The notes under the pieces: model-generated | What the model was told of the DNA's origin: nothing | Seen by the model: the letters and a program-made list of their open reading frames with translations, nothing else | Database searches by the model: none | Made by a program: the position numbers and the translations under genes | Shown here: positions 27,762 through 37,635 of the stretch, in pieces | How positions within the stretch are numbered: position 1 is the stretch's first letter | How the letters are laid out: each line of letters opens with the position of its first letter | Source: JAMLHH01 sp964653095 | Lineage (GTDB): Bacteria > Bacteroidota > Bacteroidia > Chitinophagales > JADIYW01 | Direction: 5' to 3' | Assembly (NCBI GenBank): GCA_964653095.1 | Contig: CAZZEH010000017.1 | Location: forward strand, 1 to 64,000 | DNA length: 64,000 bases

Positions 27762-28493
27762 ATGGAAGTTCCGTGGCTCATTATGCTTGTGGTGTTTTTG
27801 GCAAGTACTATATTTGCCACTTTTGGTTTTGGAGATGCACTTTTGTCCCTTCCTTTTCTTGTACTCATCATTGGACTCCAAAAAGCAACTCCTCTGCTTG
27901 CCATGTCCGGGCTTACACTTGCGCTGTGTCTGATGGGAGCAGGCTATAAATATGTTCGTTGGAAATCTGCGTTTCGGCTAATCCTGGGCTCTTTGATTGG
28001 TGTGCCTGTCGGCGTATTTCTCCTGAAGCATGTAAATGAAAATATTATGCAGGGCATTGTAGGGTTTGTCATTATGGCGATTTCGCTATACAGCCTGCTG
28101 CAACCGTCACTGATGAGGATAAAAACAGACAGATACGCTTCCCTGTTTGGGTTTACGGGAGGTGTTCTGGGAGGAGCTTTTAATACGAGCGGGCCTCCTG
28201 TTGTGCTGTACGGTACTATGAGAGGCTGGACTCCAAATGTATTTGTCGGAATGCTGCAGGCCTATTTTATTCCTACCGATTTATTTGTGATATCCGGACA
28301 TATTGGAAGCGGACTTTTAAATGGAGAAGTATTTCGATATTATTTATGGTGTCTGCCTTTGCTGTTATTGGCGGTTTGGATTGGCACGCAGATAAAAAGC
28401 CGGATTCCTGTTGAAAGATTCAAATCCGGTGTATTGATTCTGATACTTTTTTCCGGTATCATGCTGTTTGTAAAAAGTCTTTGGACAGGATGA
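27762..28493 (+). CDS. TauE/SafE family membrane permease
   Basis: The 243-residue inner-membrane protein has about eight hydrophobic helices in two similar halves, as in the TauE/SafE family (PF01925). First-half features are FGFGDALLSLPFLVL and the LIGVPVGVFLLKHV loop; the second half has GFTGGVLGGAFNTSGPPVVLY, the typical repeat signature. Members export sulfite, sulfoacetate or other organosulfonates; the substrate here is unknown. It starts 36 bases after nuoN and may be read through from the operon, but nothing links it to complex I. Confidence 0.88.
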   Translation: MEVPWLIMLVVFLASTIFATFGFGDALLSLPFLVLIIGLQKATPLLAMSGLTLALCLMGAGYKYVRWKSAFRLILGSLIGVPVGVFLLKHVNENIMQGIVGFVIMAISLYSLLQPSLMRIKTDRYASLFGFTGGVLGGAFNTSGPPVVLYGTMRGWTPNVFVGMLQAYFIPTDLFVISGHIGSGLLNGEVFRYYLWCLPLLLLAVWIGTQIKSRIPVERFKSGVLILILFSGIMLFVKSLWTG

Positions 28494-28590
28494 TAAATTC
28501 CCGCACCGTTACGTTATACCTATTTTCTTGTAAAATACGGTTCCCGGCCTGATAAATTAAGCTACTACGTGAAAAATCATTTTGACTTGA

Positions 28591-30438
28591 CTACTCAAGC
28601 TTAACAACATTTCTGCCTATGAAGTCGCTTCCGTTTGTAATTGTTAATCTATATTGTCCTGTCGGTAGATTGGAAGCATCAACGGTATCATAATGCAGCC
28701 CTTTCGTTCTTAGACCAAGTGATTGGCTAATGACTAATTTTCCGGTCATATCATAGATTTGCATCTCTAAGTTTTCAGATTTTTCGACATGATACTGCAA
28801 TCCCAAAACAGAAAAGAAAGGGTTCGGATAAGCTCCAAGCGCGACTCCCATTTTGCTCTCACGGATATTAGTAGGTGCATTCGTGGTATCTCTGGGCCAT
28901 CTCGGAACAAAATCAATATTTTCTTTTTCAGCTACTGCTACATTACTGTTTCTTTGCAAGTAATTATTGCCGTCCATGGTGTACCAGCTTGTTCTGTGTA
29001 TTAGCTCGGTTGTCGGCTTGTTTATCGTAGGCACCTGAAAGAAGTCTCCCTGTGCTTTTTCCTCATTCAAATCTAAGATGATGAATCCACGTTTGTCAAA
29101 TTGTACGAACTTTAAGTACGGGTTCAATTGCTGGATGAGCGGCCCGTGATTACCCGGAATAGGAACTCCGGGAGAAGTAACAGCGGAAGTGATAAATTCA
29201 ACTCCTACAGAACCTTCTCTCGTTTTAGGATTGTATGAAACTTCACCAAATGGAAGGTCGTAAGCCCAAAATGTGTGAATATCTCCGGTTAGAACCACAA
29301 TGTTGTCAATGTTGTTTTCATTGATAAAGTCAAAGAGTCTTTTTCTCTCAAAAGTATATCCGTCCCATTGATCCGTATTCAGCGTGATACCCGCCAGAGT
29401 GAGAGGTGCCATCATGACTTGCTGCGCCAAAACTTTCCATTTAGCAGTAGAGTTTTTTAGTCCCTGCTGCAACCATTCCATTTGTACCGGGCCAATCATG
29501 TTCTTATTTGGACCGTCCGGATCTTTTTCATAATCCCGGTCAATAATTCTGGTGTCTAAAAAGAATACCTCCGCTAAATCTCCGAGTTTTATGGAACGGT
29601 AGATTTTAAATTTGTCATCCGGATCTATTTCACGGATGGGAATCCATTCTAAGTATGCCTGTAAAGCAGCATGTTTTCTGTCGTTCCAATCTCCCTGACG
29701 ATTTGGAAAGTGGTTGTTTGCACCGTCTCTCCATGAATTGTCTGCAAATTCGTGATCATCCCAAATAGTATAGAAAGGATACTGCTGATGAATTTTTTGC
29801 AACATAGTATCCAAATGGTATAGGGAGTACCTTGTTCTGTATTCTGCTAAAGTGACAGTTGGTTTTTCAGGGTCCGGTATTCTCTGAGGATGTTTGCCGT
29901 ACTCATTCAAACCATATTCATAAATGTAATCACCCAAGTGAAACACTGCATGAATATCATTCATTTCGCTAATCCTGTCATAGACATTATAAAAACCATG
30001 AGGATAGCTTGCACAGGAAACTATAGCCGCTCTAAAATTTGAAATATCTTTGGTTGGAATAGTTTTGGTTCTTCCGCGTTGGGACAGATTTCCGTCTTTA
30101 TCTTCAAACTCATAAAAATACCAGGTATCCTCTTCCAAATCTTGCACATCCACCTTTACAGTATAATCTCGGGAACCATCAGTCGTAAAAACTCCTTCAT
30201 CCACAATGTGTTTAAATAGTGAATCTGTCGCAATTCTCCATTTTACATCTGCTGATTCATCTTCAGTCGTAATTCTCGTCCATATAATTACTCTGTCTGC
30301 AGTGGCATCACCGGATGCAATTCCGTGGTAAAAAGGCGCAAGATTCTCATTAATATAGGAACGTTCGGGCAGATTGTGCTGTGCAAAAAGAATACTTATA
30401 GTAAAAGAGAAAAGAAAAGAAAGTATAAGTTTATTCAT
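28591..30438 (-). CDS. Secreted PhoD-like phosphatase with T9SS sorting domain
   Basis: The 615-residue protein has a signal peptide (1-19, ending LFAQ), a fibronectin-like N-terminal domain (to about 125) and a PhoD-type metallophosphatase domain. Metal-binding and active-site motifs are AIVSCASYP, FHLGDYIYEYG, IWDDHEFADN and VVLTGDIHTFWAYD. The last 80 residues are a type A T9SS sorting domain (starting AYPNPF, ending GRNVVKLE), so it is secreted or cell-surface attached through the type IX pathway. The expected role is release of phosphate from phosphodiesters or monoesters outside the cell. It stands alone. Confidence 0.92.
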   Translation of the reverse strand: MNKLILSFLFSFTISILFAQHNLPERSYINENLAPFYHGIASGDATADRVIIWTRITTEDESADVKWRIATDSLFKHIVDEGVFTTDGSRDYTVKVDVQDLEEDTWYFYEFEDKDGNLSQRGRTKTIPTKDISNFRAAIVSCASYPHGFYNVYDRISEMNDIHAVFHLGDYIYEYGLNEYGKHPQRIPDPEKPTVTLAEYRTRYSLYHLDTMLQKIHQQYPFYTIWDDHEFADNSWRDGANNHFPNRQGDWNDRKHAALQAYLEWIPIREIDPDDKFKIYRSIKLGDLAEVFFLDTRIIDRDYEKDPDGPNKNMIGPVQMEWLQQGLKNSTAKWKVLAQQVMMAPLTLAGITLNTDQWDGYTFERKRLFDFINENNIDNIVVLTGDIHTFWAYDLPFGEVSYNPKTREGSVGVEFITSAVTSPGVPIPGNHGPLIQQLNPYLKFVQFDKRGFIILDLNEEKAQGDFFQVPTINKPTTELIHRTSWYTMDGNNYLQRNSNVAVAEKENIDFVPRWPRDTTNAPTNIRESKMGVALGAYPNPFFSVLGLQYHVEKSENLEMQIYDMTGKLVISQSLGLRTKGLHYDTVDASNLPTGQYRLTITNGSDFIGRNVVKLE

Positions 30439-30552
30439 TGTTCGTAGTATTTGATGATAAGAATGTCGTAAAATTACCTCTTTTTTGAATAAAAATATAT
30501 TGAATATACTGTTTTTAACTATTGCTTAAAAATATATGTATAGGTGGTTGAT

Positions 30553-31764
30553 TTAAATTAGATTTAAAGCCTGCTCAAAATCATTTATGATATCTTCAAT
30601 GTATTCTATTCCTACGGAACATCTGATTAGACTATCAGTGATACCGTGTGCCAATCTAATATTTCTGTCCACGACGAAATGGCTGGTAGAAGCGGGATGA
30701 GTAATCAGCGTATCTGCTGTTCCGAGTGAGGCTGTCCGTGTACAGAATTTGATGTTTTTCTGAAAAGATATTCCTTCTTTTAATCCGCCCTTGAGTTCAA
30801 AACTCATCATACCGGTCGTACCGTACATTTGCCTTTCAGCCAGTTCAAAATCAGGATGAGATATCAGTCCCAGATAGTTTACCTTTTTTACTTTCTCATG
30901 TGACTCCAAAAAATCTGCGAGTATCTGTGCGTTCTGCTGATGTTGCCGCATTCTGAGAGGTAAAGTTTTAAGGCCATTATTCAAAATAAAGGCTTCAAAT
31001 GGGCTGCATACTCCGCCAAGGTTTTTAAGCAGTTTATAGAGCTTTTTATGGTCTTTGGAGTTTCTTGTTACGGTCGCCCCGGATATTCCGGTACCGTGTC
31101 CGTTCATAAATTTGGTGGTGGAATATACCACAATGTCCACTCCGTATTTTAAAGGCTGTTGTAAGTAGGATGTGGCGAATGTGTTGTCTGCAATAACTTT
31201 TATCCCGTATTCTTTGGCGAGCTCACAGACGGCCTGCAAATCCACACAATCTAAAGTGGGATTAGAAGGAGTTTCAAGATAAAACACTCGGATTGTCGGA
31301 TTGCTTCTGAGCAAGTCTCTAACTTGTTCCATGTTTTTGAAACTACTGGTCTCACTATTGATGTCTAAAGATTTAAAATCGTTGTCAATCAAATCGCTCG
31401 CCGCACCGTAAATAACAGACTGTCTCAGAACGGTATCGCCTGCTTTTAATTGGGACAGCAACGCGGAACTGATAGCAGCCATACCAGATGAAAACAACAG
31501 TCCTCTTGCTTCAATGTTTCCCTCGATATCGCAGGCTTCCAATTCCGCAATCTTTTGGGCTACAAAAGCTGTACTCGGATTGCTGAATCTGGAATAAGTA
31601 TAGATATTGCTTTCACCACGAAAAAAAGCAAAAGCTGCTTCCAAATCTTCATAAGTAAATGTAGAGGTTGCGTAGATAGGAGGTATATGAGCGTGATTGC
31701 TTTCTATACTGGGGTCTTTTACGCAGATTGACTCGTAGTGAGTACTTCGTATAGTATTCGACAT
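30553..31764 (-). CDS. Trans-sulfuration family PLP enzyme (O-succinylhomoserine sulfhydrylase or methionine gamma-lyase type)
   Basis: The 403-residue cytosolic protein belongs to the Cys/Met metabolism PLP family. The YSR motif that binds PLP phosphate from the neighbouring subunit is at residues 57-59, the substrate/cofactor region is ETPSNPT (164-170), the cofactor Asp is in ADNTFAT (193), and the Schiff-base lysine is Lys218 in STTKFMNGHG. The sequence alone does not separate cystathionine gamma-synthase, sulfhydrylase and methionine gamma-lyase activity. It lies one base after pyrC on the same strand, a likely two-gene operon without obvious metabolic connection. Confidence 0.88.
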   Translation of the reverse strand: MSNTIRSTHYESICVKDPSIESNHAHIPPIYATSTFTYEDLEAAFAFFRGESNIYTYSRFSNPSTAFVAQKIAELEACDIEGNIEARGLLFSSGMAAISSALLSQLKAGDTVLRQSVIYGAASDLIDNDFKSLDINSETSSFKNMEQVRDLLRSNPTIRVFYLETPSNPTLDCVDLQAVCELAKEYGIKVIADNTFATSYLQQPLKYGVDIVVYSTTKFMNGHGTGISGATVTRNSKDHKKLYKLLKNLGGVCSPFEAFILNNGLKTLPLRMRQHQQNAQILADFLESHEKVKKVNYLGLISHPDFELAERQMYGTTGMMSFELKGGLKEGISFQKNIKFCTRTASLGTADTLITHPASTSHFVVDRNIRLAHGITDSLIRCSVGIEYIEDIINDFEQALNLI

Positions 31765-31765
31765 G

Positions 31766-33109
31766 TTAGTTTCTTTTAAATGTTAATCGTTCTCCTGCCG
31801 TTTCAGGCTGAATTTTCCCGTCATACAGAACAGGAAATCCATTCACAAAAGTATGAATGACACGGCTGTTCATAGTTTCACCTTCTAATGGAGACCAACC
31901 TATATGATAAAGTATATTGTCTTTTTTTATTTTCCAAGGCTGATTTAGATTTACAACTGCCAAATCGGCTTTGTATCCTTCGCGAATATATCCCCGTTTT
32001 TCGATTTGATACAGGACTGCCGGGGCGTGACACATTTTCTCCACCACTTTCTCTAATGATATTTTTCCCTGTTGTACATAATTCAGCATGAGTGTCAGGC
32101 TGTGCTGTACTAACGGCAACCCTCCGGGAGCTTTGGTATAAACCTGCTGTTTCTCATTCCAAGTGTGGGGTGCATGGTCGGTACTGACTGCATCAATTCT
32201 GTCGTCAAGCAGTGCTTCCCACAGAGCGTTTTTATCCTGTTCGGTTTTTATGGCAGGATTGCATTTGATAAAATGTCCCAATCGTGCATAGTCTTTTTCA
32301 CTAAAATGAAGATGATGTACGCATACTTCGGATGTAATTCTTTTATCGGGTGAAAGTTCTTCAGCAGAGAGCAGTTCCAGTTCCATAGCAGTGGTCAGGT
32401 GCAGAAGGTGGAATCTGGAATTGTATTCCTTTGCTAATTTGAATGCAAGCTGAGTGGATTTGTAACATCCTATATCTGAACGAATGACAGGATGCTGATT
32501 GGCAGGGATATTCTCGCCAAATTGGGCAAGAGCATGTGTCATATTTTCCTGAATGGTATTCTCATCTTCGCAATGTGCTGCAATGAGCATATTTACTTTC
32601 GAAAAGATTTCTCTTAAAGTTTCTTCGTTGTCCACCAGCATATTTCCTGTGGACGATCCCATAAAAACTTTTACTCCGCACACATTATTGGGATTGGTTT
32701 TTAATACTTCCTCTATATTATCATTGGAAGTGCCCATGTAAAAGGAATAATTGAGTAATGAAGATTTGGCAGCAATGTCATATTTATCCTGCAAGACCTC
32801 CTGAGTGAGTGCCGGTGGATTGGTATTGGGCATTTCCATGAAGCTGGTTACTCCGCCTGCTGCTGCTGCTATCGTTTCTGAGTGAATATTTCCCTTGTGC
32901 GGATATCCCGGTTCTCTGAAGTGCAGATGTTCGTCGATAATTCCGGGGAGAATGTGAAGCCCTTCCACATTGATTTCTTTTGCAGTCGGGTGAGAAATTT
33001 GCGTATCAATTTTTACGATTTCTGTATCTTTTATCAACAAGTCAGCGCGTATTTGCTTCCCTTCATTCACCACAATTCCTCCTTTGAGCAGATAATGATT
33101 TTGCGACAT
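31766..33109 (-). CDS. pyrC: Dihydroorotase (class I)
   Basis: Dihydroorotase closes carbamoyl-aspartate to dihydroorotate in pyrimidine synthesis. The 447-residue enzyme shows the zinc ligands His61 and His63 (DEHLHFREPG), the carboxylated lysine Lys147 in GVKVFMGSST, and the catalytic Asp in STDHAPHT (near 318). Long class I enzymes like this also act in purine-catabolic allantoinases, but HLHFREPG fits dihydroorotase best. A TATCTTTG box at 33130-33123 gives a very short leader. It is followed after one base by the PLP enzyme. Confidence 0.93.
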   Translation of the reverse strand: MSQNHYLLKGGIVVNEGKQIRADLLIKDTEIVKIDTQISHPTAKEINVEGLHILPGIIDEHLHFREPGYPHKGNIHSETIAAAAGGVTSFMEMPNTNPPALTQEVLQDKYDIAAKSSLLNYSFYMGTSNDNIEEVLKTNPNNVCGVKVFMGSSTGNMLVDNEETLREIFSKVNMLIAAHCEDENTIQENMTHALAQFGENIPANQHPVIRSDIGCYKSTQLAFKLAKEYNSRFHLLHLTTAMELELLSAEELSPDKRITSEVCVHHLHFSEKDYARLGHFIKCNPAIKTEQDKNALWEALLDDRIDAVSTDHAPHTWNEKQQVYTKAPGGLPLVQHSLTLMLNYVQQGKISLEKVVEKMCHAPAVLYQIEKRGYIREGYKADLAVVNLNQPWKIKKDNILYHIGWSPLEGETMNSRVIHTFVNGFPVLYDGKIQPETAGERLTFKRN

Positions 33110-33122
33110 GATATTTTTCTTT

Positions 33123-33130
33123 CAAAGATA
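33123..33130 (-). promoter_or_regulatory. Candidate -7 box of pyrC
   Basis: TATCTTTG on the minus strand is an exact TAnnTTTG match, 13 bases from the pyrC start codon. No clear -33 partner is seen. Confidence 0.4.
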
Positions 33131-33302
33131 GGAATTCGTGTACTGTATAGGCGGTGTTTAATTGTTTTTCTTGTCGGTATGACGTGAAACACCAAAATAA
33201 AGTCCAGTCAGGTTATAAAAAGTCAATTTGATTTGATTTCTATGATTTTTGAAAGTACATTCACTTTTAATTATTATTGACACACAGTAAAATTTTCTGA
33301 AC

Positions 33303-34118
33303 ATGAATTTTAAAAATAAAACAGTTTTTATTACAGGGGGTACGAGAGGTATCGGACTGGCTATCGGGAAAAGGCTTGCCCGTGAGGGTGCGAATGTGGT
33401 GATTGCCGCCAAAACTACTGAACCGCATCCCAAATTAGAAGGAACAATATTTACAGCAGCAGCCGAGATTGATGAGGCCGGAGGAAAAGGTTTGGCGGTA
33501 AAATGTGATATCAGATTTGAGGAGGAAGTAGAAAATGCCGTACAACAAGCTGTAAATCAGTTTGGCGGGATTGATATTTTAATCAATAATGCAAGTGCAA
33601 TCAGCCTGACCCCGACATTACAGACTACCATGAAAAGATATGATCTGATGAATCAGATTAACGGGCGGGGAACTTTTTTGACTTCTCAGAAATGCCTTCC
33701 TTTCTTATTAAAAGCTGAAAATCCACATATCCTTAATTTATCGCCTCCTTTAAATTTTGAGCCACGATGGTTTGGTCCTCATGTGGCGTATTCAATTGCC
33801 AAATACAATATGAGTCTGTGCGTGCTTGGGATGGCGGAAGAATTTAAAGGCAGGGTGGGAGTTAACGCATTATGGCCGAGAACCACAATTGCTACGGCTG
33901 CGGTACAAAATCTGCTCGGAGGTGACGAAATGGTCAAACGTTCCCGCAAACCGGATATTCTCGCAGATGCCGCATATTATATTCTATCCAAACCGGCATC
34001 CGAAGTTTCGGGAAATTTCTTTGTGGACGATGAAGTACTCGCATCCGAAGGTATTACCGATTTGAGCGGATATGCGGTCAATCCGGATTTTGAATTAATG
34101 CCGGACTTTTTTGTGTAA
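33303..34118 (+). CDS. Short-chain dehydrogenase/reductase, HSDL2-like
   Basis: The 271-residue cytosolic NAD(P)-dependent oxidoreductase has the cofactor loop TGGTRGIG (11-18), the NNAS motif (95-98) and the catalytic set Ser147, Tyr163 and Lys167 (YSIAK). The N-terminal AAKTTEPHPKLEGTIFTAAAEI segment and the ALWPRTTIATAAVQNLLGG region are typical of the hydroxysteroid-dehydrogenase-like protein 2 subgroup, without its SCP2 domain. The substrate is likely a fatty acyl or related hydroxy compound, but this is not shown. It is a single gene. Confidence 0.88.
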   Translation: MNFKNKTVFITGGTRGIGLAIGKRLAREGANVVIAAKTTEPHPKLEGTIFTAAAEIDEAGGKGLAVKCDIRFEEEVENAVQQAVNQFGGIDILINNASAISLTPTLQTTMKRYDLMNQINGRGTFLTSQKCLPFLLKAENPHILNLSPPLNFEPRWFGPHVAYSIAKYNMSLCVLGMAEEFKGRVGVNALWPRTTIATAAVQNLLGGDEMVKRSRKPDILADAAYYILSKPASEVSGNFFVDDEVLASEGITDLSGYAVNPDFELMPDFFV

Positions 34119-34236
34119 GGAATAGACTCTGGAATACCTTTCGTCAGGATAATTTCTCTCCTTAAACGGACGTGGACAGGGAGATTTTACAGTACTGTCA
34201 TGATGCTTCGGTGTGATATTCTAAGATAAAACCAAA

Positions 34237-35454
34237 TTATTTTTGATTAGAATCCGGCTTATGTTTCGGATTCCTTTTTGGTCTTTTGCCTTTGGTCTCA
34301 GTTTTAGCTTGTTCGGAAACTGTATTTTTAGGGTTTCTCTTTCTTCTTTTGTTTTTATGTCCCGATTTCTTACCTGTCTTTTCCAAACTGCTGATAGAAA
34401 TATGGCCTACCACATCCACAAATTCGATATCATCGGTCTGGCTTTTTTCGTACACAGTGAAATCAGTCAATTTTCCCGGCTGTTTTCCGCTTTTATTTAA
34501 CTCTAACAGTTTTTTGACATTTTCTATCGTAATCGGATGGTAGGTGCCGCTGTTATCGTATGTGTAGTACATTAGACCCTTTAGGATGTCTGTCTTGACC
34601 AATTTGGCTTTGCCTTCTTCGGTTTCGATTATATCTGCTTTTTTAGGAAATTTTTTCAAAGCATCTAAATAAGTGTCTAATTCAAAATTTAAGCAGCACT
34701 TTAACCGACCACAAAGACCGGAAAGTTTGGTCTGATTGATAGAAAGATTCTGGTAGCGGGCGGCTGAAGTACTGACAGATTTATAGCTGTTCATCCAGGT
34801 CGTGCTGCACAGCTCTCTGCCACTCGGACTGATACCGCCAATCAGTGCAGCTTCCTGCCTGGCGCCAATTTGTCTCATTTCGATTTTTACCCTAAATTCT
34901 ACTGCCAAATCTTTGATGAGTTGTCTGAAATCGACCCTTTGATCTGCGATATAATAAAATGTAGCTTTTTTACCGTCCCCTTGGTATTCGACCTCTCCGA
35001 GCTTCATTTCCAAACCTAAGTTCCTTGCCAGAACTCTGGCTTTCAGCATAGTCTCTTTTTCCTTTGCCCGTGCCTCCTTTTGGATTTCCAGTTCTCTTTC
35101 ACTTGCGATTCTAAGAATTTTCTCTAATCGATCGTTGCTTTTTATATGTTTTTTTCTTAATTGGAGTTTGACTAATTCACCGCTTAACGTAATCGTACCT
35201 ATATCGTATCCAAAGGAGGATTCAACCACAACCTTATCTCCGATGTGTATATCAAGGTTATTTATATTTTTGTAAAATCCTTTTCGTGCTCCATTTTTAA
35301 ATCTGACTTCATACACATTAAAGCGATCAAAAGCCGGTACGTCTATATCTGATAACCAATCATGTACACTGGTTTTGGCACATCCGCCTCCAGCTCCGCA
35401 GTTTCCTTTCCCCTTACAGTTTCCTGTCAATTTCCCACAGCTGCTTTCTTCCAT
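34237..35454 (-). CDS. PSP1/RicT (YaaT)-like protein
   Basis: The 405-residue product is a member of the PSP1 family, to which RicT of Bacillus belongs. Residues 5-26 are a Cys/Gly-rich leader, residues 45-260 hold the PSP1 core, including GDKVVVES near 74 and ELCSTTWMNSY around 215. Cysteines in SGLCGRLKCCLNFE resemble the [4Fe-4S] ligands of the Ric complex. The last 45 residues are a Lys/Arg-rich tail that may bind RNA. Ric proteins affect RNA processing in Firmicutes; the role in Bacteroidota is not established. A TACCTTTG box at 35509-35502 may be its -7 element. Confidence 0.87.
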   Translation of the reverse strand: MEESSCGKLTGNCKGKGNCGAGGGCAKTSVHDWLSDIDVPAFDRFNVYEVRFKNGARKGFYKNINNLDIHIGDKVVVESSFGYDIGTITLSGELVKLQLRKKHIKSNDRLEKILRIASERELEIQKEARAKEKETMLKARVLARNLGLEMKLGEVEYQGDGKKATFYYIADQRVDFRQLIKDLAVEFRVKIEMRQIGARQEAALIGGISPSGRELCSTTWMNSYKSVSTSAARYQNLSINQTKLSGLCGRLKCCLNFELDTYLDALKKFPKKADIIETEEGKAKLVKTDILKGLMYYTYDNSGTYHPITIENVKKLLELNKSGKQPGKLTDFTVYEKSQTDDIEFVDVVGHISISSLEKTGKKSGHKNKRRKRNPKNTVSEQAKTETKGKRPKRNPKHKPDSNQK

Positions 35455-35534
35455 TATTTTATATTTATGATAAAGCAGAACCTAAACTCTGCTGAATGTT
35501 TCAAAGGTAGTTTAAAAATCAAAAAAAGTAAAGC

Positions 35535-36611
35535 CTAATGTGCAATGATAAACTTCCCGTAGGATGTTTTAGCTTCTTTTTCTATAAATAAAAAGTATGT
35601 ACCGCGCATTAGTTTTGCCACGGATATCCGATTTTGAAAAATCATCCCTTTTTTAACAACTTTGCCACGGATATCTGTAATATAGTAATCTGATCCGGAA
35701 GGTTCAGAACTTTGAAGATAAAGTTCCGATTGTACCGGATTAGGGTAAATCTGAGCTTCCAGACTTTGATAATTTCTAACTCCGACGGAAGCACAATCTT
35801 CTGCTTCCCAGATATAGGAAGCAAATTGAGGATAATCTACAAAAGGGTTTCTATTGCCCTGATATGCATATATTCTGTCATTCCTGTCTTTTTCTTTTTG
35901 TGAGGGCGGATCTGATTTATGCCATTGCAGGAGCATGTCGGTGTATTCTTTAGTATATGAAGCGGTATTTTTGATTTTATTAAATTCGGTATGATTCCAA
36001 TTAGAAAATTTATCAGAATACCGAACATTCATATAAAGTAAAATTCTGGCTACATCGCCTTTATATTCATCTATTGGTTCGAATACGCTGCCCGAAATTT
36101 CCGGAATATCTGAGGTACCCACTTTACTGCCATTTTGCGAGGTGTATTGCGGAGTATTGACTTTAGCTATAATTAAATTGCCTTTTCTGTTATTTACATA
36201 AGCATCTGTCGGAAGCAGATTGACTATATCGCTGTAGGTAGGATTGGCAGTATTAAACCAGGAGGAAGGTAAAATATGCTCCCGATTCCAGCAGCTACCC
36301 TCTGAAACCGAGCTTGATGAACCGCACTTATCACCGGGTTTATAGGTATAATGCTGTGTTCCCTGAGGTGCATGAGAGTATATGTCCCAAATATAGTTTT
36401 GTCCGTTAATTTGTATAATATCGTTATCTGACATGAAGTTATAGGCATCTTCATAAGCTCTTACAGATACATTTGAATTAATTAATGTATGAAGTGCTTC
36501 TTTAAGCTCATGACATCTTTTGCTGGTATCCGTATCGGTGTAATAATTTCCCTGAGCGTGTGATTGAAGCAGTGTGAATAAAGCCGAAAATAGTATAAAG
36601 AGTTTTTTCAT
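35535..36611 (-). CDS. Secreted endonuclease I with T9SS sorting domain
   Basis: The 358-residue protein has a signal peptide (1-19), an endonuclease I domain (about 20-270) and a type A T9SS sorting domain (IYPNPV to the end). The beta-beta-alpha-metal motif is in WNREHILPSSWF, with the metal/nuclease region DIVNLLPTDAYVNNRKGN after it. Such enzymes are non-specific, often periplasmic or secreted DNases; here secretion through T9SS suggests extracellular DNA use or biofilm DNA turnover. Two cysteine pairs are likely oxidised. It lies 33 bases downstream of the VWA gene's stop on the complementary reading direction, i.e. follows it in transcription order only if both share the minus strand promoter further upstream. 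Confidence 0.92.
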   Translation of the reverse strand: MKKLFILFSALFTLLQSHAQGNYYTDTDTSKRCHELKEALHTLINSNVSVRAYEDAYNFMSDNDIIQINGQNYIWDIYSHAPQGTQHYTYKPGDKCGSSSSVSEGSCWNREHILPSSWFNTANPTYSDIVNLLPTDAYVNNRKGNLIIAKVNTPQYTSQNGSKVGTSDIPEISGSVFEPIDEYKGDVARILLYMNVRYSDKFSNWNHTEFNKIKNTASYTKEYTDMLLQWHKSDPPSQKEKDRNDRIYAYQGNRNPFVDYPQFASYIWEAEDCASVGVRNYQSLEAQIYPNPVQSELYLQSSEPSGSDYYITDIRGKVVKKGMIFQNRISVAKLMRGTYFLFIEKEAKTSYGKFIIAH

Positions 36612-36644
36612 TGTGTGAGTTTTTAAAGCCCATTGATAAAAGTA

Positions 36645-37577
36645 TTATTTTTTGAATACGCCAAAGCTTTTAGCTTCATGCACCATTTCTCTTTTGGCTT
36701 CCTCTTCGCTATCAATGTGTGCATAATGCCCGCCGCCTAATTGAGAAAGCCTTTCAAGATTATCTTTTGTTTTTGGTCTGATATTTCCAAATGAAAAAAC
36801 TGAAAGAGCGATGTGTTCACTGTGCATTTTTTCAATTAGTTTGTCCATGGATTTATTCTTTTTGGTAGAAGTACTTGTAAACGCACCGTCCGTCACTAAG
36901 ATAACTTTATTGTTTTCGTCTTTTAAATATTTCTTTTTTGCCACTTTATACGCCAAATCAAGTCCGAGTCCTCCCATAGTGATTCCGGCGCAAACTAAAT
37001 TATCAATCGCATGGTATATTTTTTCTTTCTCATCGCCATAGGTTGTATTCATGTGAATGGAGGCAGTAGTAGAGTAGGTCACAATACTGACTTTGTCTGT
37101 GGGCCTAAGAAGTGAGGTCAGGTGTTTGAGTGCTACCTTCAGCATGTCAATCTTGCCGTCTGTATTCATGGAGGACGAGACATCAATGAGAAACACCAGA
37201 TTGCCTGTAGGAAAAATTTCTTTGTCAGTTTTTTTCGCCTCTTTTATGTCAGGAGTTTTTATAGTTTTTCTTTTCATAAAGAAAGTTCTCTCCTGACCGT
37301 CTTTAATAAGTACCACACCTTTTACGGAATAATAGTCATTGTTAGTAATTGTAATATTATATTCACCTTCGAGCCATTGTGCGGGTATCGTCAGAACGAA
37401 TTTCCCGAGCGAATCGGTTACAGCGGTGATAGATTGGGTATTGTTTTGAGTTTGTACGAGGAGGGTAGCATTTTTGACCCCCTGATTATCGTCCATGTCA
37501 TAAACGACTCCGTAAATAGTTGAGGCATGAATGCCAATAGAAATAAATAAAAAAAATGCGGTGTAAAATATTCTCAC
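36645..37577 (-). CDS. Exported VWA-domain protein
   Basis: The 310-residue protein has a signal peptide (1-19), a carboxypeptidase-regulatory-like beta sandwich (about 20-102) and a von Willebrand factor A domain (125-305). The MIDAS site is complete: DVSSS (Asp132, Ser134, Ser136), a threonine in the GITMGG loop and Asp in VILVTDGAF. It therefore probably binds a metal and a protein ligand outside the cytoplasm. It does not carry a T9SS sorting domain. It is the gene upstream of the endonuclease on the minus strand, with 33 bases between them; a functional link is not evident. Confidence 0.87.
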   Translation of the reverse strand: MRIFYTAFFLFISIGIHASTIYGVVYDMDDNQGVKNATLLVQTQNNTQSITAVTDSLGKFVLTIPAQWLEGEYNITITNNDYYSVKGVVLIKDGQERTFFMKRKTIKTPDIKEAKKTDKEIFPTGNLVFLIDVSSSMNTDGKIDMLKVALKHLTSLLRPTDKVSIVTYSTTASIHMNTTYGDEKEKIYHAIDNLVCAGITMGGLGLDLAYKVAKKKYLKDENNKVILVTDGAFTSTSTKKNKSMDKLIEKMHSEHIALSVFSFGNIRPKTKDNLERLSQLGGGHYAHIDSEEEAKREMVHEAKSFGVFKK

Positions 37578-37635
37578 TTTTGAAAATCGTTTTGAAAATG
37601 CTATCCGTAAATATATAAATATCTATTTTTGAAAC

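Noticed and set aside
30439..30552. SAM riboswitch or Met regulatory leader near the trans-sulfuration gene
   Set aside because: The gene is preceded by pyrC with one base between them, and the A+T-rich gap here is downstream of it; no conserved riboswitch core is seen.
34243..34543. Plus-strand open frames opposite the PSP1 gene
   Set aside because: They are antisense to the Lys/Arg-rich tail of a well-supported gene and have no independent support.
36645..37577. VWA protein as part of a MoxR-VWA chaperone system
   Set aside because: No MoxR-type ATPase or second VWA gene is near, and the protein is exported with a CarboxypepD_reg-like domain.
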